This document shows, one piece after another, positions 33,552-42,239 of a DNA stretch of 64,000 bases. This DNA comes from Bin87 sp965220105 (GTDB lineage Bacteria; Chloroflexota; Dehalococcoidia; Lucifugimonadales; UBA3495). The stretch lies in contig OZ244811.1 in the NCBI GenBank assembly GCA_965220105.1, forward strand, positions 992,001 through 1,056,000. Reading direction: 5' to 3'. The notes under the pieces were generated by a model. It did no database searches and had not been told where the DNA came from. It was given only the letters and a program-made list of their open reading frames with translations. Made by a program: the position numbers and the translations under genes. Within the stretch, counting starts at the first letter, position 1. Every line of letters starts with the position of its first letter.

Positions 33552-34229
33552 ATGACCACCGCCAAGACGCCGAAACTACCAGAAACCGAGTTCCAGCTCC
33601 CGGAACCCGAGCAGACCCAGGACGAAAAGATGACCGCCTTCCGCCACCTGTCTCTCACCGGCGGCGCCCACTACCTAGCCAAGCACCTCGGCAAACCCGA
33701 AACCACCGTCGTCGGCTCCGACCTCTACCTCGCGCCGGTCCCTCCGGACCAACTCCAGAGCATGAGCGGAGTAACCTACCCCGACCTCTTTGTCGCCTTC
33801 GACGCCGACCCCGCCGGCTACCTGGCACGCAACGGCTACGTCATCTCCGAGCAGGGCAAGCCGCCGCACTTCGTCCTTGAGATCGCCTCACGCTCCACCG
33901 GACGCCGGGACACAGTCGACAAGCGCATTTCCTACGCCGCCCTGGGCATCGAGGAATACTGGCGCTTCGACGAAACCGGACAGTTCCACGGCACTCGCCT
34001 CGCCGGCGACCGCCTCGTCAGCGGCCAATACGAACCGTTGCCCATCGAGGAACTCACCGACGGCAGCCTCCAAGGCTACAGCGCCATCCTAAGCCTCAAC
34101 CTGCGCTGGACCGAAGGCCAACTGGGCTGGTATGACCCCAACACCGGCGAACACATCCCGACGTTGGAAGACGCTGAGGCCCGAGTACGGGAGCTGGAAA
34201 ACCAACTCCGCCAACTGCGCGGCGAATGA
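33552..34229 (+). CDS. Uma2-family putative endonuclease (DUF820)
   Basis: The 225-residue product has a PD-(D/E)XK restriction-like fold: a conserved DLFVAFDADP strand, EQGKPPHFVLEIASRSTG (the E-x-x-S motif) and TVDKRISYAALGIEEYWRFD, the Lys and the Y...EYW signature of Uma2 proteins. A C-terminal 50 residues (DAEARVRELENQLRQLRGE) form a coiled coil. The start is supported by GAGG. Uma2 genes are abundant in cyanobacteria and Chloroflexota; their function is uncertain. Confidence 0.85.
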   Translation: MTTAKTPKLPETEFQLPEPEQTQDEKMTAFRHLSLTGGAHYLAKHLGKPETTVVGSDLYLAPVPPDQLQSMSGVTYPDLFVAFDADPAGYLARNGYVISEQGKPPHFVLEIASRSTGRRDTVDKRISYAALGIEEYWRFDETGQFHGTRLAGDRLVSGQYEPLPIEELTDGSLQGYSAILSLNLRWTEGQLGWYDPNTGEHIPTLEDAEARVRELENQLRQLRGE

Positions 34230-34366
34230 CCACCTGAAACAACCCGCACGACAGAGCCGACCATCATTCTCCACGCGTCAACGGGCATGCGCGATGTAAA
34301 ATCACAACTTTTGACGGATACCTTCCAGCACACCAAGCCCCAAACAGCCAGGCAAAAGGCCTCCAA

Positions 34367-34966
34367 GTGAGAGGAAGCGCACCCCCAAACGTGCCACACA
34401 GGTCAAGCCGAAAGCACCAGCATATAGGCCCATCCCCAAGCCCAAACCTGCCAAGGAGCCAAAGAAAACCCCGATTGACGCCCGGCGAGCGCAAAGAACG
34501 CAGACGGACACGAGCCGTTCGACACAGGCAAGTGTGCAAAGCCCAAGGCCTATGCAGGGACTGCACGCAGCCCACGATACTTGGACAGACACGCTGCACA
34601 ACCTGCGCCGAAAATCATGGCGCCCACGCAACCGTCAGACCAACACCCAACCATAGCGCGGAACCATCCCCCGCTGGCCCAATGAAAGTGTCGCCGACCG
34701 ACGACGACCGCCCCCGACCTACGGGGCGGCTATTTTTTGCATCTCAGCACACCGTCCAGTCCACCGAAAACGAGGCTTGCCACAGCGAGCAACTGACCAA
34801 AAGGCCGCCGGCAGTCTCGGAAACTGCCGGATTTCTCGAAAACGACAAACGCCATGGAAATGACGAATTCAGTAATGGGTCAAGTCGAAAGGTGAGTTTC
34901 GCACAACGCAAACAATTTCAGTTTAACCCGAATCCACCGAAGGAGGGCGTTGGGTCAGTGCCCTGA
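34367..34966 (+). CDS. Small CxxC zinc-ribbon family protein, copy 4 (3' end uncertain)
   Basis: The frame encodes a basic N-terminus, RKPRLTPGERKERRRTR, VCKAQGLCRDCTQPTILGQ and RCTTCAENHGAH, so one four-Cys ribbon (about residues 75-100). It continues past a strong terminator at 34708 to a stop at 34966, so the native 3' end is probably lost by frameshift. The upstream block at 34296-34330 (AAAATCACAACTTTTGACG) matches the other family members. It is likely a decayed copy. Confidence 0.4.
   Translation: MRGSAPPNVPHRSSRKHQHIGPSPSPNLPRSQRKPRLTPGERKERRRTRAVRHRQVCKAQGLCRDCTQPTILGQTRCTTCAENHGAHATVRPTPNHSAEPSPAGPMKVSPTDDDRPRPTGRLFFASQHTVQSTENEACHSEQLTKRPPAVSETAGFLENDKRHGNDEFSNGSSRKVSFAQRKQFQFNPNPPKEGVGSVP
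34708..34738 (+). terminator. Rho-independent terminator after zinc-ribbon copy 4
   Basis: The stem CCGCCCC/GGGGCGG has loop CGACCTAC and is followed by CTATTTTTT. Confidence 0.75.
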
Positions 34967-35117
34967 AGCGGGAAGAATGTGCTCCCGCGCTTCTGGGATA
35001 ATGGTTTCTGGAACAGGAAACCAGCCAGAAACAGGGAGCACTCAATAGATGCTACCACTGGAGCACACCAACTGCATCCAAATCTCCTTCGAAGACCACC
35101 GCTTGAACGCCGAAGTT
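34926..35117 (+). mobile_element. IS1380 5'-end remnant
   Basis: It starts with the terminal repeat CCCGAATCCACCG, contains CGCTTCTGGGATAATGGTTT and a transposase stub MLPLEHTNCIQISFEDHRLN that ends at a stop after 26 codons. The same stub (MLPLEHPDRIQVSFDDHRLV) is at 49831-49931. The interval 34967-35217 otherwise holds only the promoter region of the DUF499 gene. Confidence 0.6.
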
Positions 35118-35217
35118 ATTGCTCAGTAAATACGCCGTGCTATCATCACGGCGATTATAGAATCGGCCATCTCGGTCTTGCAGACCACCGTAGAACAAAA
35201 GGAGTGGAGGCACACTC

Positions 35218-38088
35218 ATGAGCAATTTCATCCCCTTCGACCAAGCATGCCTGCCGAACGACCAGATCATAGTGTCAGAGCGCTATGCTGAGAATCTACA
35301 CCGCGCGCTGGCCAATGAAATATCTAACGAATCCGGTGCGTACGAATTCCTACGCACCACCTACCCAACAGAGACCATGCTCCGGGCCGCAAGCCTGATA
35401 TTTGAAAGGCTCGCCAAAGGCCAAGCTGCCGATTCACCAGGGACATACCGTTTCAACTCCCAGTACGGCGGAGGCAAAACTCATACGCTCATAACGTTGG
35501 CCGCTATGGCCCTGTTCCCAGGCGCCGCATTGGGCACTGAATTCTCGAGCATCAGGGTGCCAGAAGGGGTGAAGGTGGTCGCGTTCGGTGGTGAAGAAGC
35601 CAATCCGGTTGGTGGGCAAGAAGCACCGGGCACCAATCACAAGATCTTTTCACTGACCGGAACTCTTGCATTCCACTTGGGCGGACCAAAAGAACTGGAA
35701 CGTTTTTCCACCGAGGACCGCATACTAACGAGTCCTGGCGCAGCCGCATACCGCGGCATGATGGGCGACGGACCAGTGCTGATTTTGGTAGACGAGCTAC
35801 CCATCTACGTCAGGAAGGCCCTAAGCAGGGGCAACCATAACATCACAAACCTCGAGACGATCCTCTACGACCTGATCGCAGCGGTCACCAGCACTCCTAA
35901 AGCTGCTCTGATCATCACCGCGCCAGACCCCAATTCTGACGCCTTCCAAGAAGAAACCGGGGCGGTGTTGAGGATTATCAACGACACTCAAAACATCATC
36001 GGGCGTAGTGCTCATGACATGACACCCACTTCGCCCAACGATCTACCGTCCATATTGCGAAGGAGGCTGTTCCAGAGTTGTGACGATGAGACACGACAAG
36101 CAGTGGCCGACACCTACCGCGACCTCTACGCCAGGCATTACCCCAACCAAGCAGCCGAGTTCGCCGATAGACTGCAGCATACGTACCCTTTCCACCCTGA
36201 CCTGCTCGACCTGATTAACAACCGTCTCGCCGCAAACCAAAGGTTTCAAAAAGTTCGTGGCACGCTGCGCCTATTGGGCAGAATGATTGCTACCAACACT
36301 GGCAAGAACATCGGGGTTCTCCATCCCCACCACATAGACCCTAGAGCTGACTATTTCACGGATGAATTGAACAGTCGTTTGGAACAAGGCGCTTTCACTG
36401 CGGCAATCCAGACCGATATTACCGGACAGGAGGCGACCGTCAGCAAGGCTGATACCGAAATGCCGCGTAAAGTGGCGGTGACCTCACTACTTGGAAGCTT
36501 AGCGCCCCTAGCAGAAAGAGGCCTTTCACCTGACCAGGTAACCAGGGCAATCCTCTCTCCCGACGACAGAGACCCTGGGATCATCCGCGACGGTATCAAT
36601 TGGCTGAAAAACCGTGCGATCTACATAGACATCGGAGAACAGGACCTGAAATTTAGCGCAGAGCCCAACATCCGCAACGAAGTGAACAGCAAGACAGCGG
36701 AGTATCAACGCGACGCCCATGGGCTCAGAGGATCTATTGAAGAGGGGCTCCTAACACACTTTGCGCCTTCCAAGAACCACAGCTCCCTCTCTGTGCGCAT
36801 TTTCCCCAGTGTCGGCGATATACCAGACACGCCAGACGAAGTGCAACTTGCCATCATCAACCCTTCTTACTGCAACCAGCAGTCGCATACCCTCCAGAAT
36901 GACTTGGCGGCTCTCTACCACAGTACCGGCAGCAATGCCAAAGACGCCCGGAGGCAGAACCTCAATAACGTCGTTCTTTTGGTCGCCAAAAGCAACAACT
37001 GGCCGCGGCTAGAAGAGTCCATCGCACGCCAAAAAGCAGCTCGATTTGTCAAGGATCGACTCGGCAGATCCATCACCAAAGACCAAGATGACGAACTCAA
37101 TGGCATCATAGAACGCGCCGACACCCATATCACGCAGGAGATCTCTACCCATTGGTCTGAGTTGTATTACCCCTCCGTGAGTAGCTATCAGATAGGTGGA
37201 GCACCCCTCAGCCACCTCTCCATCACAACCGGAAACGCAAACCGCAACGGGCAGCAGTCGATAATCCAATCGCTTAGCACAGCCGGAAAATTGTCCCCTA
37301 ACTATCAGCTGGACCACGAAATGGTATGGAATGCCATGAACCAACTGAAAGACACCGACAATCCGACCACCGTTAAGGACCTTCAGAACATTTTCGCCAC
37401 CGGGCCTCGCCATACGATGATATTGGACCGGGCGATGTTGCTCAGGGTACTTGGTAACGCGATCACCGGTGGTCACTTGGTAATCCATACAGCCAATGGC
37501 CAATTGGTCACCGCATCACAAGCACCGCTGCTCCAAGACGACTGCCTCGTATACCTAGCCGGCTACGAACCTAAATCGCCAACCCCGCCAATTCCGCCCT
37601 TACCGTTTGACGATGACCAAACCACATCGACAGATGACACCGATGCAAAATCGCAAAACGCCGGCGACACAGATGCCGCCGGCGTCCGACCAGACAAATT
37701 CTCAGATGCCGGTGCTGTCGCCAATAACGCCGTGCAACAACTTGACGCCTTCATGGCACAACACGGATATACAATGTCGGACGCTTCCGAAATAAGGATC
37801 ACGGGGATGGGCGAGCCTTTACTGACCTACCTCGCCGGACTATTCAACAGTGAAGATGCCATTTGCGCATACATCTCTTCCGGCAATAAATGCGAAATTG
37901 CTATCGAAGTGCCAGTCGCAGAATACGGCATCAAGAAAATGCTGTGGCAGAACTTCAAATCCCTGAGTGGCGACGACGGCAGTTCAATGATAACCGTCAC
38001 GCCCGGCGCAGACGATGCTACGGACATACACCGTAAACTGCATCAATTGACTAACCAGACCATCGACCTAACCGTCCAATTCACCTAA
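35218..38088 (+). CDS. DUF499 P-loop ATPase of a defence locus
   Basis: The product is 956 residues. An N-terminal AAA-type ATPase has NSQYGGGKTHTL (Walker A, about residue 82) and PVLILVDELPIY (Walker B, about 188), as in DUF499 proteins, which sit in anti-phage loci beside DUF1156 methylases and helicases. It contains LPSILRRRLF and TYPFHPDLLDLI conserved segments. A roughly 50-residue Asp/Thr-rich linker precedes a C-terminal domain of about 110 residues. GGAG and GAGG precede the ATG. It is probably the first gene of the locus that continues at 40265-48198, with about 2 kb of transposase debris in between. Confidence 0.85.
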   Translation: MSNFIPFDQACLPNDQIIVSERYAENLHRALANEISNESGAYEFLRTTYPTETMLRAASLIFERLAKGQAADSPGTYRFNSQYGGGKTHTLITLAAMALFPGAALGTEFSSIRVPEGVKVVAFGGEEANPVGGQEAPGTNHKIFSLTGTLAFHLGGPKELERFSTEDRILTSPGAAAYRGMMGDGPVLILVDELPIYVRKALSRGNHNITNLETILYDLIAAVTSTPKAALIITAPDPNSDAFQEETGAVLRIINDTQNIIGRSAHDMTPTSPNDLPSILRRRLFQSCDDETRQAVADTYRDLYARHYPNQAAEFADRLQHTYPFHPDLLDLINNRLAANQRFQKVRGTLRLLGRMIATNTGKNIGVLHPHHIDPRADYFTDELNSRLEQGAFTAAIQTDITGQEATVSKADTEMPRKVAVTSLLGSLAPLAERGLSPDQVTRAILSPDDRDPGIIRDGINWLKNRAIYIDIGEQDLKFSAEPNIRNEVNSKTAEYQRDAHGLRGSIEEGLLTHFAPSKNHSSLSVRIFPSVGDIPDTPDEVQLAIINPSYCNQQSHTLQNDLAALYHSTGSNAKDARRQNLNNVVLLVAKSNNWPRLEESIARQKAARFVKDRLGRSITKDQDDELNGIIERADTHITQEISTHWSELYYPSVSSYQIGGAPLSHLSITTGNANRNGQQSIIQSLSTAGKLSPNYQLDHEMVWNAMNQLKDTDNPTTVKDLQNIFATGPRHTMILDRAMLLRVLGNAITGGHLVIHTANGQLVTASQAPLLQDDCLVYLAGYEPKSPTPPIPPLPFDDDQTTSTDDTDAKSQNAGDTDAAGVRPDKFSDAGAVANNAVQQLDAFMAQHGYTMSDASEIRITGMGEPLLTYLAGLFNSEDAICAYISSGNKCEIAIEVPVAEYGIKKMLWQNFKSLSGDDGSSMITVTPGADDATDIHRKLHQLTNQTIDLTVQFT

Positions 38089-38094
38089 CATTGC

Positions 38095-38440
38095 GTTGAA
38101 ATGGGGCAACCGGAAGGCGGCTTGCAGGTTTTGAAACGTAGGGAAACCGCGATTGGTATCCACCATACGGAGTTGACGCCCCGGTTGACGCTGAGCTTGT
38201 GTTGGCCGGAGAGTGGCCTGGGGCGGCTGGCGGTTCTCGGGACAGACTGACCCAACGCCTCACGCCACCACCGCCCTCAGTTTGGCCAGCCGCACCAAGT
38301 TGTAGCTGGACATGGTCATCTCTGTCCAGAACCGGTCGCGTCAACCCCGCAGTAGCGCGACTTCCGGTCGCCACCCACCGTCTTCACCCAGCCGAAGACC
38401 TCCGCATTCCGTCTCCCGGGCCCGCTGACTGACCCTGCGA
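38095..38440 (-). mobile_element. IS5/IS1182-type transposase 3'-end remnant
   Basis: The minus strand reads EVFGWVKTVGGDRKSRYCG and then, out of frame, MSSYNLVRLAKLRAVVA with a stop at about 38257. This is the conserved C-terminus of DDE transposases of the IS5/IS1182 group. It is frameshifted and truncated, lying directly after the DUF499 stop. Confidence 0.6.
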
Positions 38441-38445
38441 CCCTC

Positions 38446-39250
38446 ATGATGAGCGTGCGTCAGTCGATGGCCGAGCGTTGCGCATTGCCTCAACAAAACC
38501 GTTACCCAACGCGATTGGTTGCCTCAAATAAAATGTTACCCAAAATCGGGGAGGTAATCGCGTGGGAGGAGGCATCAGCAAGATGGCAAAACAGGAATTG
38601 CTGGCGACGATCCGAGACCGCTACCGAGCTTCATCGAAGCAGGAGAAAAGCCGGATTCTGGACGAGTTCATCGCGGTGACCGGCCACCATCGCAAGCATC
38701 GCATCAGGCTGCTGGGGCAGTCCAGCGACGACGGAGAGCAGCAGCTGGCGGTAAAAAGGGCCGGCGCATCTACGATGAGGCGGTCCGCTAGGCGGTGATC
38801 GTGGTCTGGGAAGCTGCCGGCTGGATCTGCAGTAAACGGCCGCAGGCGGCGTTGCCCCACCTAGTGGAGTCCATGGAGCGCCACGGCCACCTGGATCTGG
38901 ATCCTCGGGTGCGTCAACGACTGCTGTCGGCCAGCGCCGCCACCCTGGACCGGTTGCTCCGGCCCATCCGGGCACCGGCGAGCCGCCGGCTCAGACGCAG
39001 GAGACAGCAGTCGCCGGGCCGCAATATTCCGGTACGGACCTTCGCCGATTGGCATGCGCCGCCACCGGGATTCCTGGAGATTGACCTGGTGGTCCACCAC
39101 GGCGGATCCTTGTGGGGTTCCATGATCCACAGCCTGGTGGCCACCGATATCTGCACCGGCTGGACCGAGGCCGTGCCACTGCTGGCCCGGGAACAATCCC
39201 TGGTGGTGGCAGGACTGGAGGCCATCCCTGTCGCCTCATTCAGAAATGTT
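38446..39250 (+). pseudogene. Integrase-core transposase, N-terminal part, broken
   Basis: ATIRDRYRASSKQEKSRILD, then TGHHRKHRIRLLGQ, a frameshift near 38750, GRRIYDEAVR, an in-frame TAG, and AVIVVWEAAGWICSKRPQ. A DDE-type core follows with FLEIDLVVHHGGSLWGS and DICTGWTEAVPLLAREQ. The sequence is cut near 39225 before the second catalytic Asp. It belongs to an rve-domain transposase family (ISNCY-like). Confidence 0.65.
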
Positions 39251-39259
39251 ACCGAAACT

Positions 39260-39890
39260 TTAGCACCTGGGGTCCCTCCCGACCAGCGCTAATTCCGGCA
39301 TTGCAGCGGGTTCCGCCATGGGCTCACCAGCCGTGGCGCAGACTAGCTTTTTGGCCATGATGCCGCACCACTGCTGCACCCTGCGCTGCAGCGTACGCAG
39401 GTGAGCCCGGCTGAAACGTTCCGGTTCAGCCTCCTGCAGTCGGCCCAGCAATACAACCGCACTGGCGTCAGGGTCTTCCTGCAACCAGGACAGCACGTCG
39501 CACCACACTCCTTCGAAAGAGTCTGGCCGAGTTCGCCAGGTGCGGGGCGGTTGCACCTGCCGTTCCCGTGAGGTATGCGCTGCATCCTGCCGCCACCAGT
39601 CGGGCAATTTGGTCAGGAACTGTTCCAGGCTCTCGTCGCTGGGAGTGGGCCGGATTTCAGGGGACGTAACCGCTCCCAGGGCCGACTGGGCTTCCCGGAT
39701 GGCGTGCAGCAGCGCCACCGGGTCCAGCTTGACCCGATACCCACTCAGCACTGCCTTCATCTCCAAGCTGACTGCGTCGTGCTGCATCAGCCGATCGCAG
39801 GGCGTGGCTGGCGGGCTGTACCGCTTCACCACCCTGGAGCCGTGCCGAGTTTTCTCCACCAACTTGAACGACGGCTGGAAAAGGAAATCG
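39260..39890 (-). pseudogene. Integrase-core transposase, C-terminal part, opposite strand
   Basis: The minus frame reads FQPSFKLVEKTRHGSRVVKR, PPATPCDRLMQHDAVS, DPVALLHAIREAQSALG and LRTLQRRVQQWCGIMAKKL. This is the C-terminal region of the same type of rve transposase as the plus-strand fragment to its left, so two partial copies lie tail to head after a rearrangement. Confidence 0.6.
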
Positions 39891-40012
39891 GAGTCGCACG
39901 AGACACCGTGCGTAAGTACGCTTCCGCCGAGCAACCACCCACCAAGAAACTCAGCGCCGAGGAACGAGCCAAGCTGCTGGCATTACGAAAATCCGCAACC
40001 GTAGCCAACTAA
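39860..40012 (+). pseudogene. HTH transposase fragment
   Basis: EKEIGVARDTVRKYASAEQP, then KLSAEERAKLLALRKSATVA, a helix-turn-helix typical of ISL3- or IS21-type transposases, ending at TAA. There is no start or catalytic domain. Between 40013 and 40264 there is a CAGCAGGGCG/CGCCCTGCTG hairpin (40116-40141) and no gene. Confidence 0.45.
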
Positions 40013-40264
40013 CCGACCGGACATTTTGGCCTTCCATTTTTAACGGACAGAATCTCTGGACAGCAAATCGCCGGCCTAATCACCCTGTGAATCGACAACC
40101 CGACGTAACCGCCGCCAGCAGGGCGGCCTGTCGCCCTGCTGCCTCACCTCGCATGAGAAACCCTCCGTATCACAGATGACCCAATCGTACCACCCACCGC
40201 CCATGCCACTCTAATTTTCAACACCCTGTTAGAGCTAACCGGACGACAACATAAGGAGAACACA

Positions 40265-40699
40265 GTGAACCCCAAAGCTGCTGCGCGACCACCGAGTCAT
40301 GGCTTGTACCTACACACCGATAGACACGGAACACACTGCATCAGCGTGACCAAGGGCAGCACAGCGCGCGAAAATAAACCGGGCAGGCGATTAACCACGT
40401 TACGTGGCACCGAACGCGATATCGTTTACCCCTACGTCGCCACCATATTGCACAAAGAAGAGAACATCAGGCTAACTGGACAATCCGCGGAATACCACCA
40501 GATAGACGAAACCACAGCGACTCACGTCCAATTAGCTATGATGGCAGTCCGGGAAGCTGACGACACCCCTCTCGCACTGCACCTCGCGAACGTAGTAGCC
40601 GATATGCACAACGCCGAAGCCCGTCGGTGGTATGCCCATTACCGGGACCGCAAACGGCCCAAAAATATCATCGGCGCTATTGCCTTGGTGTGGGGCTGA
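40265..40699 (+). CDS. Hypothetical protein of the DUF499/DUF1156 locus
   Basis: The product is 144 residues from GTG at 40265 with AAGGAG eight bases upstream. It reads SHGLYLHTDRHGTHCISVTK, TLRGTERDIVYPYVATIL, an EADDTPLALHLANVVADMH helix and a basic C-terminus. No enzyme motif is seen. It probably followed the ATPase gene before the transposase insertions and may be a small structural partner; I do not recognise a family with confidence. Confidence 0.6.
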   Translation: MNPKAAARPPSHGLYLHTDRHGTHCISVTKGSTARENKPGRRLTTLRGTERDIVYPYVATILHKEENIRLTGQSAEYHQIDETTATHVQLAMMAVREADDTPLALHLANVVADMHNAEARRWYAHYRDRKRPKNIIGAIALVWG

Positions 40700-40732
40700 C
40701 AGACTTCCCAGAGGCGGATGGCTCCCACAGCA

Positions 40733-41086
40733 CTACTTCAAAATATCATCGGTGCCTGCAATCTCATCTATAGCCCATTGCAGGCGTTCAGACAACCTAT
40801 GCCGAAGCTCTTCCTGGTCAGCGGGACGACCCTCGCTGTCCGCGAACGCTAATTGTGCTTGCATAACCAAACAGCGCAGCAGACGATCCAAGTACGCCGG
40901 AGAATAAGCCGCAATCGTACCTACCCTCTCGGCCTGAGCCAATGCAGTCTTCCAACGACCATAAGCTCCCTGCCGACTGCGTAGACCTAATTCGTCGGCA
41001 ATTTTTTGCCACGAATAACCCAGCGTTTCACATGCCGTCATGACACGCGCTGTTCTCCGAAGTTCATCAATCTCAGCACCGTTCAT
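40733..41086 (-). CDS. Small HTH protein
   Basis: The 117-residue product has a helix-turn-helix (TLGYSWQKIADELGLRSRQG, residues 22-41) and a helical C-terminus. It is transcribed against its neighbours and divergently from the AbiTii gene, so it may be a local regulator. The start at ATG 41086 has a weak ribosome binding site. Assignment of the HTH is by pattern only. Confidence 0.6.
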   Translation of the reverse strand: MNGAEIDELRRTARVMTACETLGYSWQKIADELGLRSRQGAYGRWKTALAQAERVGTIAAYSPAYLDRLLRCLVMQAQLAFADSEGRPADQEELRHRLSERLQWAIDEIAGTDDILK

Positions 41087-41285
41087 AGCAAACTCCTAAC
41101 TCAAGACAGCGTATCAAATTGTTGGCATGCAAAGATTGTCAGCGATATTTACTGTCGTCCAGGTTGTCTTATACCACGGATCCAGGTATGCTGTCCACTA
41201 TGAACCTCATCAACAGTTCCCGAGCGGGAGAATCGGCTCTTGGCTGGCCGTACTGTCGTCAAACGCACCAACGGAGAAACCTGGC

Positions 41286-42188
41286 ATGACGTTGTTGAAC
41301 GAAATTCGTGGAGATCTGACGGATCAAACCTCCGACATCTCAAACATCCTGCGTAAGGCAATGGTACTTGGCCACGAGCTCAATTCGGCCGAGTTACGAG
41401 AGTGGGCGGAGTCCGAAATCAGTGGCTACCACGATCCAGCCAAAGTCCCCAGCTACCGACGATTTAATTTACCCGTCTACGGGACGTTTCACGGACCCTT
41501 CCGGTCTAGGATGCCCAACGTGCAAATCCCAACCCAAGGACTGCCGGAGGCAATTAGAGAGTCTCTTCACCATCTAGTCATGTGGGACGGAGTAGCCGCG
41601 CTACAACATATGCTCGCATCGAGCGACCAAGAATTGGTTTATCCGCTTCCTCCCGAAGCCACCATTGCACTCCGAGAACACGCGCAGATGACAGGCGGCA
41701 TGCAACTTTTCTCGATTTACCACCGGACCCCTACGCACCTAATTGCCGGGATATTGGAAAGCGTCAGAGCCAAGCTGCTGAGTTTCGTCCTAGACTTGCA
41801 AACGGAAGACGTCACGCCCGAAGGTTTGAAAAACGGTGACGTGCAACCAGAAACCATCAGGGAAGCTGTACACATCAACATATTCGGGGACCGCAACGTT
41901 GTCGCCGCAGGGCAGAACATCAGCCAAGAAATCCATCCAGTCCGAGAGGCAGATTTAACGTCCTTGTTATCACATTTCCGTGAACAACGCATCTCAAACC
42001 AAGATCTCGACATCTTGAAAAAAGCCATAACGGCAGAACCAACGAAGGTAGACGGCGAAATTGGACCACGAGTCAACGCGTGGATCGGCAACATGATCGG
42101 CAAAGCGGTGTCGGGTGCTTGGGAAGTAGGTTTACAGATCGCTCCCACAATACTAACGACGGCTATTCAACGCTACTACGGAAATTGA
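41286..42188 (+). CDS. AbiTii-domain protein
   Basis: The product is 300 residues from ATG at 41286 (GGAGAAACCTGGC precedes); the frame extends upstream without a better start. The N-terminus MTLLNEIRGDLTDQ, ISNILRKAMVLGHELNSAEL, REWAESEISGY and GTFHGPFRSRMPNV match AbiTii, a domain found in abortive-infection and other defence contexts. The C-terminus (NIFGDRNVVAAGQNIS, GPRVNAWIGNMIGKAVSGAW, AIQRYYGN) is a frequent companion domain. It is placed inside the DUF499/DUF1156/helicase locus, 51 bp before the methylase gene, so probably co-transcribed. Confidence 0.75.
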   Translation: MTLLNEIRGDLTDQTSDISNILRKAMVLGHELNSAELREWAESEISGYHDPAKVPSYRRFNLPVYGTFHGPFRSRMPNVQIPTQGLPEAIRESLHHLVMWDGVAALQHMLASSDQELVYPLPPEATIALREHAQMTGGMQLFSIYHRTPTHLIAGILESVRAKLLSFVLDLQTEDVTPEGLKNGDVQPETIREAVHINIFGDRNVVAAGQNISQEIHPVREADLTSLLSHFREQRISNQDLDILKKAITAEPTKVDGEIGPRVNAWIGNMIGKAVSGAWEVGLQIAPTILTTAIQRYYGN

Positions 42189-42239
42189 GCACCTATCAAC
42201 CAACATCCTGTCGAAAAATCTGCGAACGGAGAAACATCA

